Source of the DNA: Lysobacter gummosus
GTDB lineage: Bacteria > Pseudomonadota > Gammaproteobacteria > Xanthomonadales > Xanthomonadaceae
Assembly (NCBI RefSeq): GCF_001442805.1
Contig: NZ_CP011131.1
Span: 4,712,001 to 4,776,000 of the forward strand
Length of the DNA: 64,000 nt
Direction: 5' to 3'
The translations under genes were made by a program, and so were the position numbers. Below are positions 9,865-19,382 of the stretch, piece after piece. Numbering within the stretch: the first letter of the stretch is position 1; every line of letters starts with the position of its first letter. The notes beneath the pieces were generated by a model. The model made no database searches, was not told the origin of the DNA, and was given only the letters and a program-made list of their open reading frames with translations.

Positions 9865-10710
9865 TCATGCCGATTTGGAGCCGGCCAGCGAACCCGCCGA
9901 CGCCTTGCGGGTGTTGAGGTTGAACGTAGCGCCTTTGGTCAGGATGTGCACGCCCAAACCGAGCAGGCATACCGGTTCGTCCTCGCCGACCATGTGCATC
10001 GAGGAGAACTGCAGGCCGTCGGCATCGACCACGGTGACCGAGCCGCTGCCTTCCACTTCGATGGTGTTGTCCGGGCCGATGAAGGCCGCGGTGTCCTCGT
10101 CCAGGCCGATGCCGATCGCGAACGGGTTGTAGGCCAGCGCCGCGACCAGGCGGCCGAGGCGGTCGCGCTGGCGGAAATGCTGGTCGATCACCACGCGATT
10201 GGTCAGACCCAGACCCGGCGCCAGGCGCACGCTGTCGGCGCGCGGCGATGAGCCTTCGGTGCCGAAGGCGATCATGTGTTCGCTGAGGATGCTGGCGCCG
10301 GCACTGGTGCCGCCCACGGCCACGCCGCGTGCGTTCTGCGCACGGATCGCCTGTGCAATCGGCGTGCCGCCGAGCATGGTCGAGATGCGCAGCTGGTTGC
10401 CGCCGGTGAAGAAAATGCCGCTGGCCTGCTCGATGCGCTTGATCCGGTTGGGTTCGAAGCAATCGCGGCGGGTGTCGAAATCCATCGCCTCCACCCGGTT
10501 GGCGCCGAGGTCGGAGAACAGTTTTTCGTAGCGGTCGCCGGTGTCGGGCAAGCGGCTGGCGGTGGGAATCACCACGATGTCGGCGCCGTCGCCGCCGCAC
10601 AGCTCGAGGAAACGCTGCAGTATCTTGGCTCCGTTTTCCTTGTCTTCGGCACCGCCAATCGGAACGATCCAGCCCCGCTCTTCACCGTCGGGGATTCTGC
10701 TTGGTGACAT
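9865..10710 (-). CDS. cphB: Cyanophycinase
   Basis: Intracellular S51-family serine exopeptidase that releases beta-Asp-Arg dipeptides from cyanophycin. The 281-aa sequence contains the nucleophile elbow VGGTSAGAS (Ser near residue 135), the oxyanion region FFTGGNQLRI, and the leading segment GWIVPIGGAEDKENGAKIL typical of CphB. No signal peptide is seen, so it acts on cytoplasmic granules. It lies between iadA (31-nt gap) and cphA, giving a synthesis-plus-degradation cassette. Confidence 0.95.
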   Translation of the reverse strand: MSPSRIPDGEERGWIVPIGGAEDKENGAKILQRFLELCGGDGADIVVIPTASRLPDTGDRYEKLFSDLGANRVEAMDFDTRRDCFEPNRIKRIEQASGIFFTGGNQLRISTMLGGTPIAQAIRAQNARGVAVGGTSAGASILSEHMIAFGTEGSSPRADSVRLAPGLGLTNRVVIDQHFRQRDRLGRLVAALAYNPFAIGIGLDEDTAAFIGPDNTIEVEGSGSVTVVDADGLQFSSMHMVGEDEPVCLLGLGVHILTKGATFNLNTRKASAGSLAGSKSA

Positions 10711-10741
10711 CCGTACTTACTCGCTTTGATCGTTCTTGGAA

Positions 10742-11947
10742 TCAGGCTTCGAAATTACCACGCCGCAGCACCGCGCCGTCGCGCAGATGGGCCCGGCCGG
10801 CGATGAACACGTCGAAGGCGGCGCCGTTTACGTCCAGCGCGACCAGATCGGCGTCGGCGCCGGCGGCGATCAGGCCCTTGCCGGGCAGCCGCAGCAGGCG
10901 CGCCGGATTGAGAGTGAAGGCCGGCAGCGCGCGCTCCAGATCGACGCCGCGCGCCAGCACCGCGTTCAGGCAGTCGAGCAAGGCGCCCGATTCGCCCACG
11001 CCCATGCCGCACATCCGGCCGTGTTCGTCGAAGCAGGCCAGGCAGCCGCCGGCATCGGAGCTCACGCTGATGCGCTCGGGCGGCGCGCCGCTGTCGAGGT
11101 AGCGGATCAGCGCTTCCTCCGCGGTCCAGGCGTCCTCGCCTTCTTCGACCGGGAATGCGGTCAGATCGACATGGCAGCCGCGCCGCGCCAGTTCCACCGC
11201 TTCCTCGAACAGCGCCTTGCGCCGGTTGACGTGGGTCGGGTTGAACACGCGCGCAGGCAGTTCGCTGATGTCCAGCGCCTGCCGCACCAGTTCCAGGCCG
11301 CGCGGGCCGTCGCCCAGGTGCAGGTGGACGATGCCGGCCTTGTTGGTCATCAAGCCGGCGACGTGCGCTTCCGAGGCCAGTTTCAGCAGCTCATCGAGCG
11401 TGGGCTGGCTGGAGCGATGATCGCTGATCGCGATCTCGCCCACGCCGATCAGCGGCTCGATGAACACCACATCGCCGCGCACGCTGCCGGTCAGCGTGGT
11501 CGGCGGCAGGTGATAGCCGCCGCAGTAGCCCCATGCGTTGAGGCCCTCCTCGCGCAGCGCGTAGATGCCGGCGACCAGCTCGCGGGTGCCGCGCGCGAGG
11601 TCGTCGGTGCCGAGCAGCCCGACCACGCTGGTGACGCCGGCGCGGGTGTAGCGCGACAGCATCGGCGCCGGCACGCGGGTGCGGAACCCGGCTTCGCCGC
11701 CGCCGCCGGTGACGTGGACGTGGCCGTCGATCAGGCCCGGAATCAGGCGCCGGCCTTGCAGGTCGATGGTCTCGACCGGGAGCTGCGCCGGAAGGTCGGG
11801 CGTGTCGATGCCCATCCACAGAATCTTGCCGCCGCCGAGCAACAGGTTCTGCCGGCCCAGCGCTTGCGGCCCGTAGACCTGGGCGTTGAGCAGCAGGCGC
11901 AGCGCGGGTTCGTTGGTGGGGTGCTCGGTCATGGCGGGGTTACTCAT
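10742..11947 (-). CDS. iadA: Isoaspartyl dipeptidase (beta-aspartyl-peptidase)
   Basis: Amidohydrolase of about 401 aa that hydrolyses beta-aspartyl dipeptides. In this cluster it would split the beta-Asp-Arg made by CphB into free Asp and Arg. Seen are the metal-binding HVHVTGGGGE after LIPGLIDG, the lysine-bearing strand region VFIEPL, IVHLHLGDG, and SVSSDAGG with the late Asp. The reading frame extends upstream but overlaps the monooxygenase gene. Starts MSNPAM (11947, used here) or MTEHPT (11932) are both possible, and neither has a strong ribosome-binding site. Confidence 0.92.
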   Translation of the reverse strand: MSNPAMTEHPTNEPALRLLLNAQVYGPQALGRQNLLLGGGKILWMGIDTPDLPAQLPVETIDLQGRRLIPGLIDGHVHVTGGGGEAGFRTRVPAPMLSRYTRAGVTSVVGLLGTDDLARGTRELVAGIYALREEGLNAWGYCGGYHLPPTTLTGSVRGDVVFIEPLIGVGEIAISDHRSSQPTLDELLKLASEAHVAGLMTNKAGIVHLHLGDGPRGLELVRQALDISELPARVFNPTHVNRRKALFEEAVELARRGCHVDLTAFPVEEGEDAWTAEEALIRYLDSGAPPERISVSSDAGGCLACFDEHGRMCGMGVGESGALLDCLNAVLARGVDLERALPAFTLNPARLLRLPGKGLIAAGADADLVALDVNGAAFDVFIAGRAHLRDGAVLRRGNFEA

Positions 11948-12305
11948 GGACGGGGCTGCGCGGTGCGTCGCTGCGGCTCCAACCATAAGCGCGTTCGACC
12001 TTGGCCACACGCAGTTCGAACTGCTGATACCACTCCTTGCGGCCGCGCTCGCGGATCGCGGTGTGTTCCAGGTTGCGCTTCCAGCCCAGGATCGAGGCTT
12101 CGTCGATCCAGTAGCTGACGGTGATGCCGAAGCCGTCCGCGCCACGGGTGGATTCCACGCCGAGGTAACCGGGTTGCTGCGCGGCCAGTTCGACCATGCG
12201 CGCGGCGGCTTCGCCGTAGGCGTCGTCGCCCTGGTCGGTGCGCAGGGAGCTGAAGATCACCGCGTAGTACGGCGGCTTGGGTGGGGTGGCGAAGCTGGCT
12301 GACAT
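11940..12305 (-). CDS. Antibiotic-biosynthesis-monooxygenase (ABM) fold protein
   Basis: A 121-aa protein with the ferredoxin-like ABM fold. Visible are YYAVIFSSL, AAARMVELAAQQPGYLGVES, and ITVSYWIDEASILGWKRNLEH. Relatives are small oxygenases or quinone/haem-modifying enzymes, and no substrate can be read from the sequence. The start at 12305 is preferred because upstream codons run into a repeat. It overlaps the iadA start by 8 nt and so heads the cyanophycin genes, although a specific link to cyanophycin is not obvious. Confidence 0.75.
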   Translation of the reverse strand: MSASFATPPKPPYYAVIFSSLRTDQGDDAYGEAAARMVELAAQQPGYLGVESTRGADGFGITVSYWIDEASILGWKRNLEHTAIRERGRKEWYQQFELRVAKVERAYGWSRSDAPRSPVHE

Positions 12306-12336
12306 GGCTGGCTCGTTTTTTGTTTTAACGGTTAAA

Positions 12337-12508
12337 AGCAAATCCCCCCTGCCCCCCTTTTTCAAAGGGGGGAACAGCACGGGCTGGGGAGGGGGGCGAT
12401 GCGGCGGGTCATATCTTGGCTCGGTTCAACGCGGCATGCGCGCGCCCTCCCCCGATCACCGCGCCTGCAGTTCCCCCCTTTGAAAAAGGGGGGCTAGGGG
12501 GATTTGCT
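12337..12508. repeat. GC-rich inverted repeat, family B copy 1
   Basis: Arms caaatcccccctgccccc plus tttttcaaagggggg and their reverse complement flank a spacer of about 85 nt. Two related copies lie at 21377 and 23898. It separates trpD from the ABM gene and may interfere with read-through between the trpGD and cph segments. Confidence 0.8.
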
Positions 12509-12533
12509 TTTGCTTCTGCTCTCCCCCAACCGC

Positions 12534-13568
12534 TCACCCCACCGCCAACCGCTGAGTCAACGCAACAAACTCATCCAACTTGGCCCGAGCCGCACCGGAG
12601 GCCAGCGACTTACGCGCCAAATCGATCCCTTCCGCAATACTCTCCACCACCCCCGCCACATACAACGCCGCACCGGAATTCAGCGCCACGATCTCCCGCG
12701 GCAGCCCATCGCGATTCTCCAGCGCCTGCAACAGCATCGCCTTGGATTCCTCCGCATCGTTCACGCGCAGATTGCGGCTGGCCGCCATCGCGATCCCGAA
12801 ATCTTCCGGATGCACCTCGTACTCGCGCACCACGCCGTCGCGCAGTTCGCCGACCAGCGAACCGGCGCCCAGCGAGATTTCGTCCATCCCATCGCGCCCC
12901 CACACCACCAGGGCGCGTTGCGCGCCCAGTTCCTGCAGCACGCGCACCTGGATGCCGACCAGGTCGGGATGGAACACGCCCATCAGGATGCTGGGCGCGT
13001 TGGCGGGATTGGTCAGCGGCCCGAGAATATTGAACAAGGTGCGCACGCCCATCTCGCGCCGCACCGGCGACACCACCTTCATCGCCGGATGGTGCACCGG
13101 CGCGAACATGAAGCCGATGCCGGCTTGTTCGATGCAGCGGCCGACCTGCTCGGGTTGCAGCTCGATCACCGCGCCCAATGCTTCGAGCACATCGGCACTG
13201 CCGGACTTGGACGACACGCTGCGGTTGCCGTGCTTGGCGACCTTGGCGCCGCTGGCGGCGACCACGAACATGCTCGCGGTGGAAATATTGAAGGTGTGCG
13301 CGCCGTCGCCGCCGGTGCCGACGATATCGACCAGATGGGTCCGGTCGGCGACCTCCACCGGCCGCGCGAATTCGCGCAGCACGGTCGCCGCGCCGGCGAT
13401 TTCGCCGACGGTTTCCTTCTTCACCCGCAACCCGGTCAGGATCGCCGCGGTCATGGTCGGGGAAATTTCGCCGCGCATGATGGTGCGCATCAGATCGACC
13501 ATCTCGTCGTGGAAGATCTCGCGGTGCTCGATGGTGCGTTGCAGGGCTTCTTGCGGAGTCAGGGGCAT
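12534..13568 (-). CDS. trpD: Anthranilate phosphoribosyltransferase
   Basis: Second step of tryptophan synthesis: transfers phosphoribosyl from PRPP to anthranilate. At 344 aa it shows the glycine-rich PRPP loop [38 protein letters not shown], and [18 protein letters not shown]. The ATG at 13568 ([11 protein letters not shown]) fits the family better than the upstream frame extension. It lies 152 bp after trpG on the same strand. Confidence 0.97.
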   Translation of the reverse strand: MPLTPQEALQRTIEHREIFHDEMVDLMRTIMRGEISPTMTAAILTGLRVKKETVGEIAGAATVLREFARPVEVADRTHLVDIVGTGGDGAHTFNISTASMFVVAASGAKVAKHGNRSVSSKSGSADVLEALGAVIELQPEQVGRCIEQAGIGFMFAPVHHPAMKVVSPVRREMGVRTLFNILGPLTNPANAPSILMGVFHPDLVGIQVRVLQELGAQRALVVWGRDGMDEISLGAGSLVGELRDGVVREYEVHPEDFGIAMAASRNLRVNDAEESKAMLLQALENRDGLPREIVALNSGAALYVAGVVESIAEGIDLARKSLASGAARAKLDEFVALTQRLAVG

Positions 13569-13720
13569 GGGATGGATTCGCGAATTAGGCACAAAGGCAA
13601 TCGGGGAACATCAGGGAACCGGGGAATCGCGCGGAAGCAGGGCTTCGGATCGCGAACGATGAGCTTCGCCATCGCCGCTTGCATTGCCTGCTCACGCATT
13701 TCATTCCCCGCCGCATTCCC

Positions 13721-14302
13721 TCACCGCTCCAGGAAATTGCGCAGCAGCGCGTAGCCGTGCTCGGTCTTGATCGATTCGGGATGGAATTGCACGCCCTCCA
13801 CCGGGTGCTCGCGATGGCGCAGGCCCATGATTTCCTCGAAGCCGCCGTCGTCGTATTCGGTCCAGGCGGTGACTTCCAGATGCGCCGGCAGCGTTTCGCG
13901 CTCCACCACCAGCGAGTGATAGCGGGTGGCTTCGTAGCGGTCGGGCAGGCCGGCGAACACGCCCAGGCCCTCGTGGCGGATCGCCGAGGTCTTGCCGTGC
14001 ATGATCCGCTTGGCGCGGATCACCTGGCCGCCGTAAGCCTGGCCCAGGCTCTGGTGGCCCAGGCACACGCCGAGGATCGGCGTGCGCTCGCCGAGCCGAC
14101 GGATCACCTCGAGGGACACGCCGGCGTGGTCGGGCGTGCTCGGGCCGGGCGAAATCACGATGCGCTCGGGCGCGAGTTTCTCGATTTCCTCCACCGACAA
14201 TTCATCGTTGCGGATCACCTTCACGTCCGCGCCGAGCGCCTGCAGATACTGCACGAGGTTGTAGGTAAAGCTGTCGTAGTTGTCGATCATCAGAACGGAC
14301 AT
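13721..14302 (-). CDS. trpG: Anthranilate synthase component II (glutamine amidotransferase)
   Basis: A 193-aa class I glutamine amidotransferase that supplies ammonia to TrpE. It has [16 protein letters not shown] at the N-terminus, the nucleophile loop [15 protein letters not shown] (Cys), and the His/Glu pair in GVQFHPESI. It could also serve p-aminobenzoate synthesis, as in many bacteria with one TrpG. It is preceded by a 318-bp leader that holds a Trp-rich small ORF. Confidence 0.95.
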   Translation of the reverse strand: MSVLMIDNYDSFTYNLVQYLQALGADVKVIRNDELSVEEIEKLAPERIVISPGPSTPDHAGVSLEVIRRLGERTPILGVCLGHQSLGQAYGGQVIRAKRIMHGKTSAIRHEGLGVFAGLPDRYEATRYHSLVVERETLPAHLEVTAWTEYDDGGFEEIMGLRHREHPVEGVQFHPESIKTEHGYALLRNFLER

Positions 14303-14620
14303 GACGCGCCTCGAATGCGGGTGGTGCCTTGGATGTCTGGAATGCCTGGATACGGTCCGGCGCCGGGGCCCGGCCCGGCCATCGTGCCCGCGAAAGATGT
14401 CCCCGCGTGCGACTGAGTCGGCCCGCGAATCCGCGCCCCGCCGCCGACGCTCCGGCGGCCCCCTGGCGCGGGCACAAGCCGGCCATTATCCCGTCTGCGA
14501 ACGGGCTGCGGGCGTGATACGGGCCAGGGATTGCCGGCGCGCGCCGGCGACAGGGCGCGGGCGGCGGGCGGACAGGCGTTGGTGACTGGGGGCGCGCCCC
14601 GGGCGGGGCGGCGGCGGCGC

Positions 14621-14764
14621 TCAGCGGCCGCGGGGGTGGATAGCGATGGCGGGGACACGCACGGATTCCTCGAAAGACGACGACAGGCGGACGGAGGCGC
14701 TGCGCCACCATCGCCAGCCCTGGCCGGCCTTGCGGGAATTGTGCGGGATCGCGCGGAGGATCAT
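14621..14764 (-). CDS. Candidate trp leader peptide (TrpL-like) upstream of trpG
   Basis: A 47-codon ORF, MILRAIPHNS...GQGWRWWRSASV...HPRGR, ends in TGA at 14621-14623. Three Trp codons in four (tgg cga tgg tgg) use CGA, generally a rare Arg codon in GC-rich genomes. The block tggcgatggtggc is identical in the ORF before trpE. The octamer GTTACAGT lies 6 nt before the start codon here and 7 nt before the other one. A Trp-codon run ahead of a trp gene is the hallmark of attenuation leaders; the E. coli peptide contains WWRTS. The 318-nt downstream leader is very GC-rich with several strong hairpins, but I see no clear U-tract terminator. Confidence 0.55.
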   Translation of the reverse strand: MILRAIPHNSRKAGQGWRWWRSASVRLSSSFEESVRVPAIAIHPRGR

Positions 14765-14819
14765 GGCCCTACTGTAACCGGCGCGCGGCGGTTTGTGCGA
14801 CGGTTGGCGGCGCGCCCGG

Positions 14820-16169
14820 TCAGGCCGCCGCTTCGCCCAGCGTGACCCGCACGCGCAGGCCGGGGGCGTTGTCGAACAAGGCGATATGGCCGCCGTGGCG
14901 GTGCACGATCGCGCGCACCAGGCTCATGCCCAGGCCGGTGCCGGGCGAGCCGCGATGGGTTTCCAGGCGCTGGAAGCGGTCGAACACGCGCTCGCGGTCG
15001 GCGGCGGGAATGCCCGGGCCGCGATCGTCGATCTGCACCGCGATCGCGCCGCGTTCGCGCAGCACGCTCAAGCGCACTTCGGTGTCGGCCGGCGCGTACT
15101 TCACAGCGTTGTCGAGCAGATTGACCAGCATCTGGAACAACTGGTCGGCATCGCCGCGCACCGCCGCCTCGCCCGGCGCGGGCAGTTGCGTGTTCAAGGC
15201 GATGCCGCGTTCGCCGGCGATCGGCGTGTACAGCTCGGCCGCGTCGCGGGCCAGATCGGACAAGTCCAGCATCGGCTCGTCGTGCACCGGCGGCTGCGCC
15301 TCGATCCGCGCCAGCCGCAGCAGCGCGCCGAAGGAATGCAGCAACTGGTCGGTTTCGCCTATCGCCGCATCGAGTTGGACGCCGGCCTCGGCGCCCTGCT
15401 CGCGCCGGCGCACTTCCTCCAGGCGGTTGCGCAAACGCGTCAGCGGCGTGCGCAGATCGTGGGCGATGTGATCGGTGGCATGGCGCACGCCGCCGAGCAG
15501 TTCCTCGATCCGGTCGAGCATGCCGTTGAAGCGGCGCGCGAGCCGATCGAAGGCGTCGTCGCTGCCGTCCAGGCGCGCGCGCAGTCCGAGTTCGCCGCTG
15601 CCCACGCGTTCGGCGGTGCCGTCCAGATGGCGAAGCCGGCGCGAGACCCAGCGCGAGGTCATCCAGCCGATCAGCGCGCCCAGGGTGGCGGCGACCACGA
15701 ACGCGGCCAGCGCGGTGCGCAGCATCAACGACAGAAAGCGATCCTGGCTGCGCGTGCGGGTGCCGGTCAGCAGGGTGGTGCCGTCGGGCAGGCGCTGCAA
15801 TTGCGCGACCACGCGCAGGTCGCCGTCGTCGCCGTGCTCGGTGAATTCGATCCAGCGCGCGCCCTGACGATGGATCGGCAGCGCGGTGTTGCCGGCGACC
15901 ACGCGGCCGTCGGGCGCGGTCAGCGCGTACACCGCGTCGGGGTCTTCGCCCGAGCCGATGCGGTCGCGTAATTCGCCCAGCAGCGCGGCGCGGCCGTCGT
16001 CCTGGTACATCTCGACCAGACCGGCGGCGTCCACGCGCACCAGTTCGCGCGCGTCCTGGATCAGCATCGCCGACACCGCGTAGTGCACGCCGAAGCCGAG
16101 CAGCACGAAGGCGAGCAGGAACGAGGCAGTCACCGCCAGGGCCAGGCGCGCGCTGGTCGAGCGCGGCAT
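14820..16169 (-). CDS. Two-component sensor histidine kinase
   Basis: Inner-membrane sensor kinase of about 449 aa. It has TM1 near residues 8-32 (LALAVTASFLLAFVLLGFGV), a periplasmic segment, TM2 near 165-190, a HAMP linker, a HisKA H-box HIAHDLRTPLTRLRN, an N-box NLLDNAVKYAP, a G1 box DDRGPGIP and a G2 box GTGLGMSLVRA. The signal is unknown. The start at 16169 (MPRSTSARLAL) places a basic patch just before TM1; an upstream start at 16178 or 16193 is possible. It is paired with the OmpR-type regulator 61 nt upstream. Confidence 0.92.
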   Translation of the reverse strand: MPRSTSARLALAVTASFLLAFVLLGFGVHYAVSAMLIQDARELVRVDAAGLVEMYQDDGRAALLGELRDRIGSGEDPDAVYALTAPDGRVVAGNTALPIHRQGARWIEFTEHGDDGDLRVVAQLQRLPDGTTLLTGTRTRSQDRFLSLMLRTALAAFVVAATLGALIGWMTSRWVSRRLRHLDGTAERVGSGELGLRARLDGSDDAFDRLARRFNGMLDRIEELLGGVRHATDHIAHDLRTPLTRLRNRLEEVRRREQGAEAGVQLDAAIGETDQLLHSFGALLRLARIEAQPPVHDEPMLDLSDLARDAAELYTPIAGERGIALNTQLPAPGEAAVRGDADQLFQMLVNLLDNAVKYAPADTEVRLSVLRERGAIAVQIDDRGPGIPAADRERVFDRFQRLETHRGSPGTGLGMSLVRAIVHRHGGHIALFDNAPGLRVRVTLGEAAA

Positions 16170-16230
16170 CAGGCGCATGCGGGCTGCTCGCACCGATGCG
16201 GTTGCCGTCGCGGCTGCACGCCGGCCGCGC

Positions 16231-16905
16231 TCATACGCCCAGCCGGTAACCGGCGCCGCGCACGGTGTGCAGCAGCGGGCGCGGATAGCCTTGATCGATC
16301 TTCTGGCGCAGGCGGCTGATGTGCACGTCGATGACGTTGGTCTGCGGGTCGAAGTGATAGTCCCACACTGCTTCCAGCAGCATGGTGCGGGTGACCACGC
16401 GTTCGGCCTGGCGCATCAGGTATTCCAGCAGGCGGAATTCGCGCGGCTGCAGTTCGATGCGCTTGTCGCCGCGGCGGGCTTCGCGGCTGAGAAGATCCAG
16501 TTCCAGATCGGCCACGCGCAGGCGGGTGGGCTCGCTGCCTCCGGAGCTGCCGCGGCGCAGGACGCTGTCCAGGCGCGCGCTGAGTTCGGCATAGGCGAAG
16601 GGCTTGACCAGATAATCGTCGGCACCGGCGCGCAGGCCCTCGACGCGGTGATCGACTTCGCCCAGCGCGGTCAGCAGCAGCACCGGCGTGCGATTGCCGG
16701 CGCCGCGCAGGGTCTGCAGCAGGGTCAGGCCGTCGAGCGCCGGCAGCATGCGGTCGAGCACGATCGCATCCACGTTCTCGGTGGTGGCCAGGAACAGGCC
16801 GTCCTTGCCGTTGTCGGCAAGATCGACGGTGTGCCCGTCTTCGCGCAGGCCTTTGGCGATGAAGGCAGCGGTATGGGGATCGTCTTCGACGAGCAGGACG
16901 CGCAT
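16231..16905 (-). CDS. OmpR/PhoB-family response regulator
   Basis: A 224-aa regulator. The receiver domain starts MRVLLVEDDPHTAAFI, with the acidic pocket at Glu7-Asp9 and the phosphoacceptor Asp51 in IVLDRMLP. The conserved Thr/Ser and Lys follow in LLTALGE and YLVKPFAY. The C-terminal winged helix has ELQPREFRLLEYLMR, the recognition helix TNVIDVHISRLRQKI, and the ending VRGAGYRLG. The ATG at 16905 is chosen; the frame runs further upstream through repeat sequence. It is probably in one operon with the downstream kinase. Confidence 0.93.
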   Translation of the reverse strand: MRVLLVEDDPHTAAFIAKGLREDGHTVDLADNGKDGLFLATTENVDAIVLDRMLPALDGLTLLQTLRGAGNRTPVLLLTALGEVDHRVEGLRAGADDYLVKPFAYAELSARLDSVLRRGSSGGSEPTRLRVADLELDLLSREARRGDKRIELQPREFRLLEYLMRQAERVVTRTMLLEAVWDYHFDPQTNVIDVHISRLRQKIDQGYPRPLLHTVRGAGYRLGV

Positions 16906-16949
16906 GCCGACTCCGGATCGCGATGGTGCGTGAGGTGGCGGGGACAGGA

Positions 16950-17052
16950 TAAGGGCGGGAATCGGGAATGGGGAATCGGGAATCGAAAAAACCCGGCAAG
17001 GACAGGCATTTCCGGCTTTTTTGGCTCGGCTTTCCCGATTCCCGATTCCCGG
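16950..17052. repeat. Short cgggaatcgggaat-type repeat cluster
   Basis: Repeated gggaatcgggaat units (about 16958-16985) face gattcccgattcccg (about 17036-17050) as an inverted pair. A related ccgaattccgaattcccgat stretch lies at 1158-1183. No coding potential. Confidence 0.55.
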
Positions 17053-17090
17053 AAAAAAGATACCCCGCCGGCTCACACCGGCGGGGTATC
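17053..17090 (-). terminator. Intrinsic terminator of the small secreted peptide gene
   Basis: Hairpin gataccccgccgg / ccggcggggtatc (17059-17090) is followed on the minus strand by six Ts (17053-17058). It lies 51 nt past the stop codon at 17141. Confidence 0.85.
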
Positions 17091-17140
17091 GCCCCCACGC
17101 CGACGATGCGTGGGGCTCGGGGGAGCAGGCTCGCGAAGGA

Positions 17141-17335
17141 TCAGTTCGATGCCGGCGCCGCCTCCGCAGCCGCGGCGGCCTTGGGTGCCACAGCCTTCTT
17201 GGCCTTGTGATGCTTGTGCTTGACGGTCTTGGCGGCCGGCGCGGCGGTCGAAGCGGTCGTGGCCGGCGCGGCAGCGAAGGCGGAACCGGCGAACGCGGTG
17301 AGAGCGACGGCGATCAGGGCGTTGCGGACGTTCAT
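17141..17335 (-). CDS. Small secreted Ala/Lys/His-rich protein
   Basis: A 64-aa protein with a clear Sec signal (MNVRNALIAVALTAFAGSAFA, cleavage after AFA). The mature region of about 43 residues is Ala-rich with a basic core KTVKHKHHKAKKA. A strong ribosome-binding site (aggagcctcac before ATG) and its own terminator support expression. The function is unknown; similar short periplasmic His/Lys-rich peptides are sometimes annotated as acid-shock-like proteins, but homology is not demonstrated here. Confidence 0.75.
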   Translation of the reverse strand: MNVRNALIAVALTAFAGSAFAAAPATTASTAAPAAKTVKHKHHKAKKAVAPKAAAAAEAAPASN

Positions 17336-17615
17336 GTGAGGCTCCTGGGGAAACGTTTGGGTGGGAGGTCTGGCCGGTGGGGTGGGCCCCATCGCGAAGT
17401 CAGATTGCTCCCGCCGCCCTGCCCCGGGCCTTTCCGGCGGATGAACTTTTTTTAATGTGGGCGATGGGATGGTTGCGACGGGCTTGCCGCTGGTGGGGCT
17501 GCGCTATGGCGTGCTCAAAATCGTCGGAGAACAAGTTCGGTATTCACGCGGAGGTAGCCTGCGCTTTATTTCGGCGGAGCCGAGCATCCAGAGACTTCAG
17601 CGCCATCTCTCCAGA

Positions 17616-17730
17616 CCGTCATTCCCGCGAACGCGGGCTCCGCTTTACTTCGGCGGAGCCGAACATCCAGTGCCTTTCGTGCGAGAGCGTTTGAAGTCGC
17701 TGGATTCCCGCGTTCGCGGGAATGACGAGC
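17616..17730. repeat. REP-type element pair, family D copy 1
   Basis: gtcattcccgcgaacgcggg and its inverted partner cccgcgttcgcgggaatgac flank a conserved spacer (ccagtgcctttcgtgcgaga). The same arrangement recurs at 35680-35767. The 556-bp interval 17336-17891 around it contains no gene I can support. It also has two copies of an internal ttcggcggagccga.catccag unit (near 17570 and 17655). Confidence 0.8.
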
Positions 17731-17891
17731 AAGAGCGCAGAGGCTCGATACCCGAAGCAGCGATGCGATTGCGCAGTCGCGCGCAGGAACTGCGCGCACC
17801 ATGGCCGCGAACAAGCGAGCGAACAAGCGGATGACGCCGCTCATTCGGCGAGCGTCATCGCATCATGTCATTGCTGAGAGCGGGCCGAACC

Positions 17892-19382
17892 TCAGAGCCC
17901 CCGCGCCGCCTCGGCCACCGCGCGGAACAACGCGCGCCCCTTGCTCATCGTCTCTTCCCATTCCTTCTGCGGGTCGGAGTCGTAGACGATGCCGGCGCCG
18001 GCCTGCACGTGCAGGCGGCCGTCCTGGATGACCGCGGTGCGGATCGCGATCGCGGTGTCGGCGTCGCCGTGCCAGCCGATGTAGCCGACCGCGCCGGAGT
18101 AGACGTTGCGCTTGACCGGCTCGAACTCGCGGATCACTTCCAGCGCGCGGATCTTCGGCGCGCCGCTGACGGTGCCGGCCGGGAACGTCGCGCGCAGCAC
18201 GTCCATGTAGCTCATGTCGGCCTTCAGCTTGCCGGTGACTTCGCTGACGATGTGCATGACGTGGCTGTAGCGCTCGATGCCGAACTGTTCGCCGACCTCG
18301 ACCGTGCCCGGCAGCGAGACGCGACCGACATCGTTGCGACCCAGGTCGATCAACATCAGGTGCTCGGCGCGTTCCTTCGGATCGGCCAGCAATTCGGCTT
18401 CCAGCGCATTGTCTTCTTCCACCGTCTTGCCGCGCGGGCGGGTGCCGGCGATCGGCCGCACGGTGACTTCGCCGTCCTGCAGGCGCACCAGGATTTCCGG
18501 CGACGAGCCGACCACCTGGGTGCCGCCGACATCGAGGAAATACATGTACGGCGACGGATTCAAGGCGCGCAGCGCGCGGTACACATCGACCGGGCGCGCC
18601 TTGAACGGCACGCTGAGCCGCTGCGACAGCACCACCTGGAAGATGTCTCCGGCGCGGATGAGTTCCTTGGATTTTTCCACCGCCTCGATGAAGCCTTCGC
18701 GGGTGAAGCCGGAGACGAAGTCGCCCTCGTCCAGGCCCGCCGGGTCGAGCGTTTCCGGATAGCTGGCGCCGCCGATGCGCAGGCGGTGCACCAGCTGGTC
18801 CAGACGGCGGTTGGCGCGCGCATAGGCCTGCGGTTCGCGCGGATCGGCGTGGACGATCAGGTACAGGCGGCCCTTGAGATTGTCGAATACCGCGATTTCC
18901 TCGCTCTGCATCAGCAGGATATCGGGCGTGCCGAGCTCATCGGGCTTGTGCGCGCCGTCCGGCCCTGGGCCGGCCAGGCGCTTTTCGATGTACTGGATGC
19001 ACTCGAAACCGAACCAGCCGACCAGGCCGCCGGTGAAGCCGGGCAGGCCGTCGATCTTCGGCACGCGGTATTCGGTGCGCAGACGTTCGACTTCGGCGAA
19101 GGGGTCTTCGACCACGCGGCTTTCGATCAGCTCGCCGTGCTCGCTGACGAACAGGGTGTGGCCGGCGAAGGCGTACACGCGCTGCGCGGGCAGGCCGATG
19201 ATCGAGTAGCGGCCGAAGCGCTCGCCGCCTTCGACCGATTCGAACAGGTAAGTGTGCGGGCCGTCGGCGAGTTTGAGATAGACCGACAGCGGCGTATCGA
19301 GGTCGGACAGGACCTCGCGCACGACGGGAATACGGGTGTAGCCGTTAGCAGCCTGTTGCTGGAAGAGTTCGTGCGAAATCAC
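17892..19382 (-). CDS. trpE: Anthranilate synthase component I
   Basis: A 496-aa chorismate-utilising enzyme that makes anthranilate with TrpG. The regulatory Trp-binding region shows [20 protein letters not shown] (the L-x-E-S feedback site). The catalytic half contains [56 protein letters not shown] and [17 protein letters not shown]. The start is GTG at 19382 with aagga about 10 nt upstream. The tryptophan genes are split: trpE stands alone, 3.6 kb upstream of trpG. Confidence 0.96.
   Translation of the reverse strand: MISHELFQQQAANGYTRIPVVREVLSDLDTPLSVYLKLADGPHTYLFESVEGGERFGRYSIIGLPAQRVYAFAGHTLFVSEHGELIESRVVEDPFAEVERLRTEYRVPKIDGLPGFTGGLVGWFGFECIQYIEKRLAGPGPDGAHKPDELGTPDILLMQSEEIAVFDNLKGRLYLIVHADPREPQAYARANRRLDQLVHRLRIGGASYPETLDPAGLDEGDFVSGFTREGFIEAVEKSKELIRAGDIFQVVLSQRLSVPFKARPVDVYRALRALNPSPYMYFLDVGGTQVVGSSPEILVRLQDGEVTVRPIAGTRPRGKTVEEDNALEAELLADPKERAEHLMLIDLGRNDVGRVSLPGTVEVGEQFGIERYSHVMHIVSEVTGKLKADMSYMDVLRATFPAGTVSGAPKIRALEVIREFEPVKRNVYSGAVGYIGWHGDADTAIAIRTAVIQDGRLHVQAGAGIVYDSDPQKEWEETMSKGRALFRAVAEAARGL

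Noticed and set aside
8122..10251. Long plus-strand frame opposite cphA and cphB
   Set aside because: Composition (His/Arg/Ala/Gly) and lack of any motif show it is a shadow of the well-supported cph genes.
14290..14711. Other ORFs in the trpG leader region (Pro/Arg-rich frames)
   Set aside because: They lack start signals and resemble random translation of GC-rich DNA; only the Trp-rich frame has independent support from its twin near trpE.
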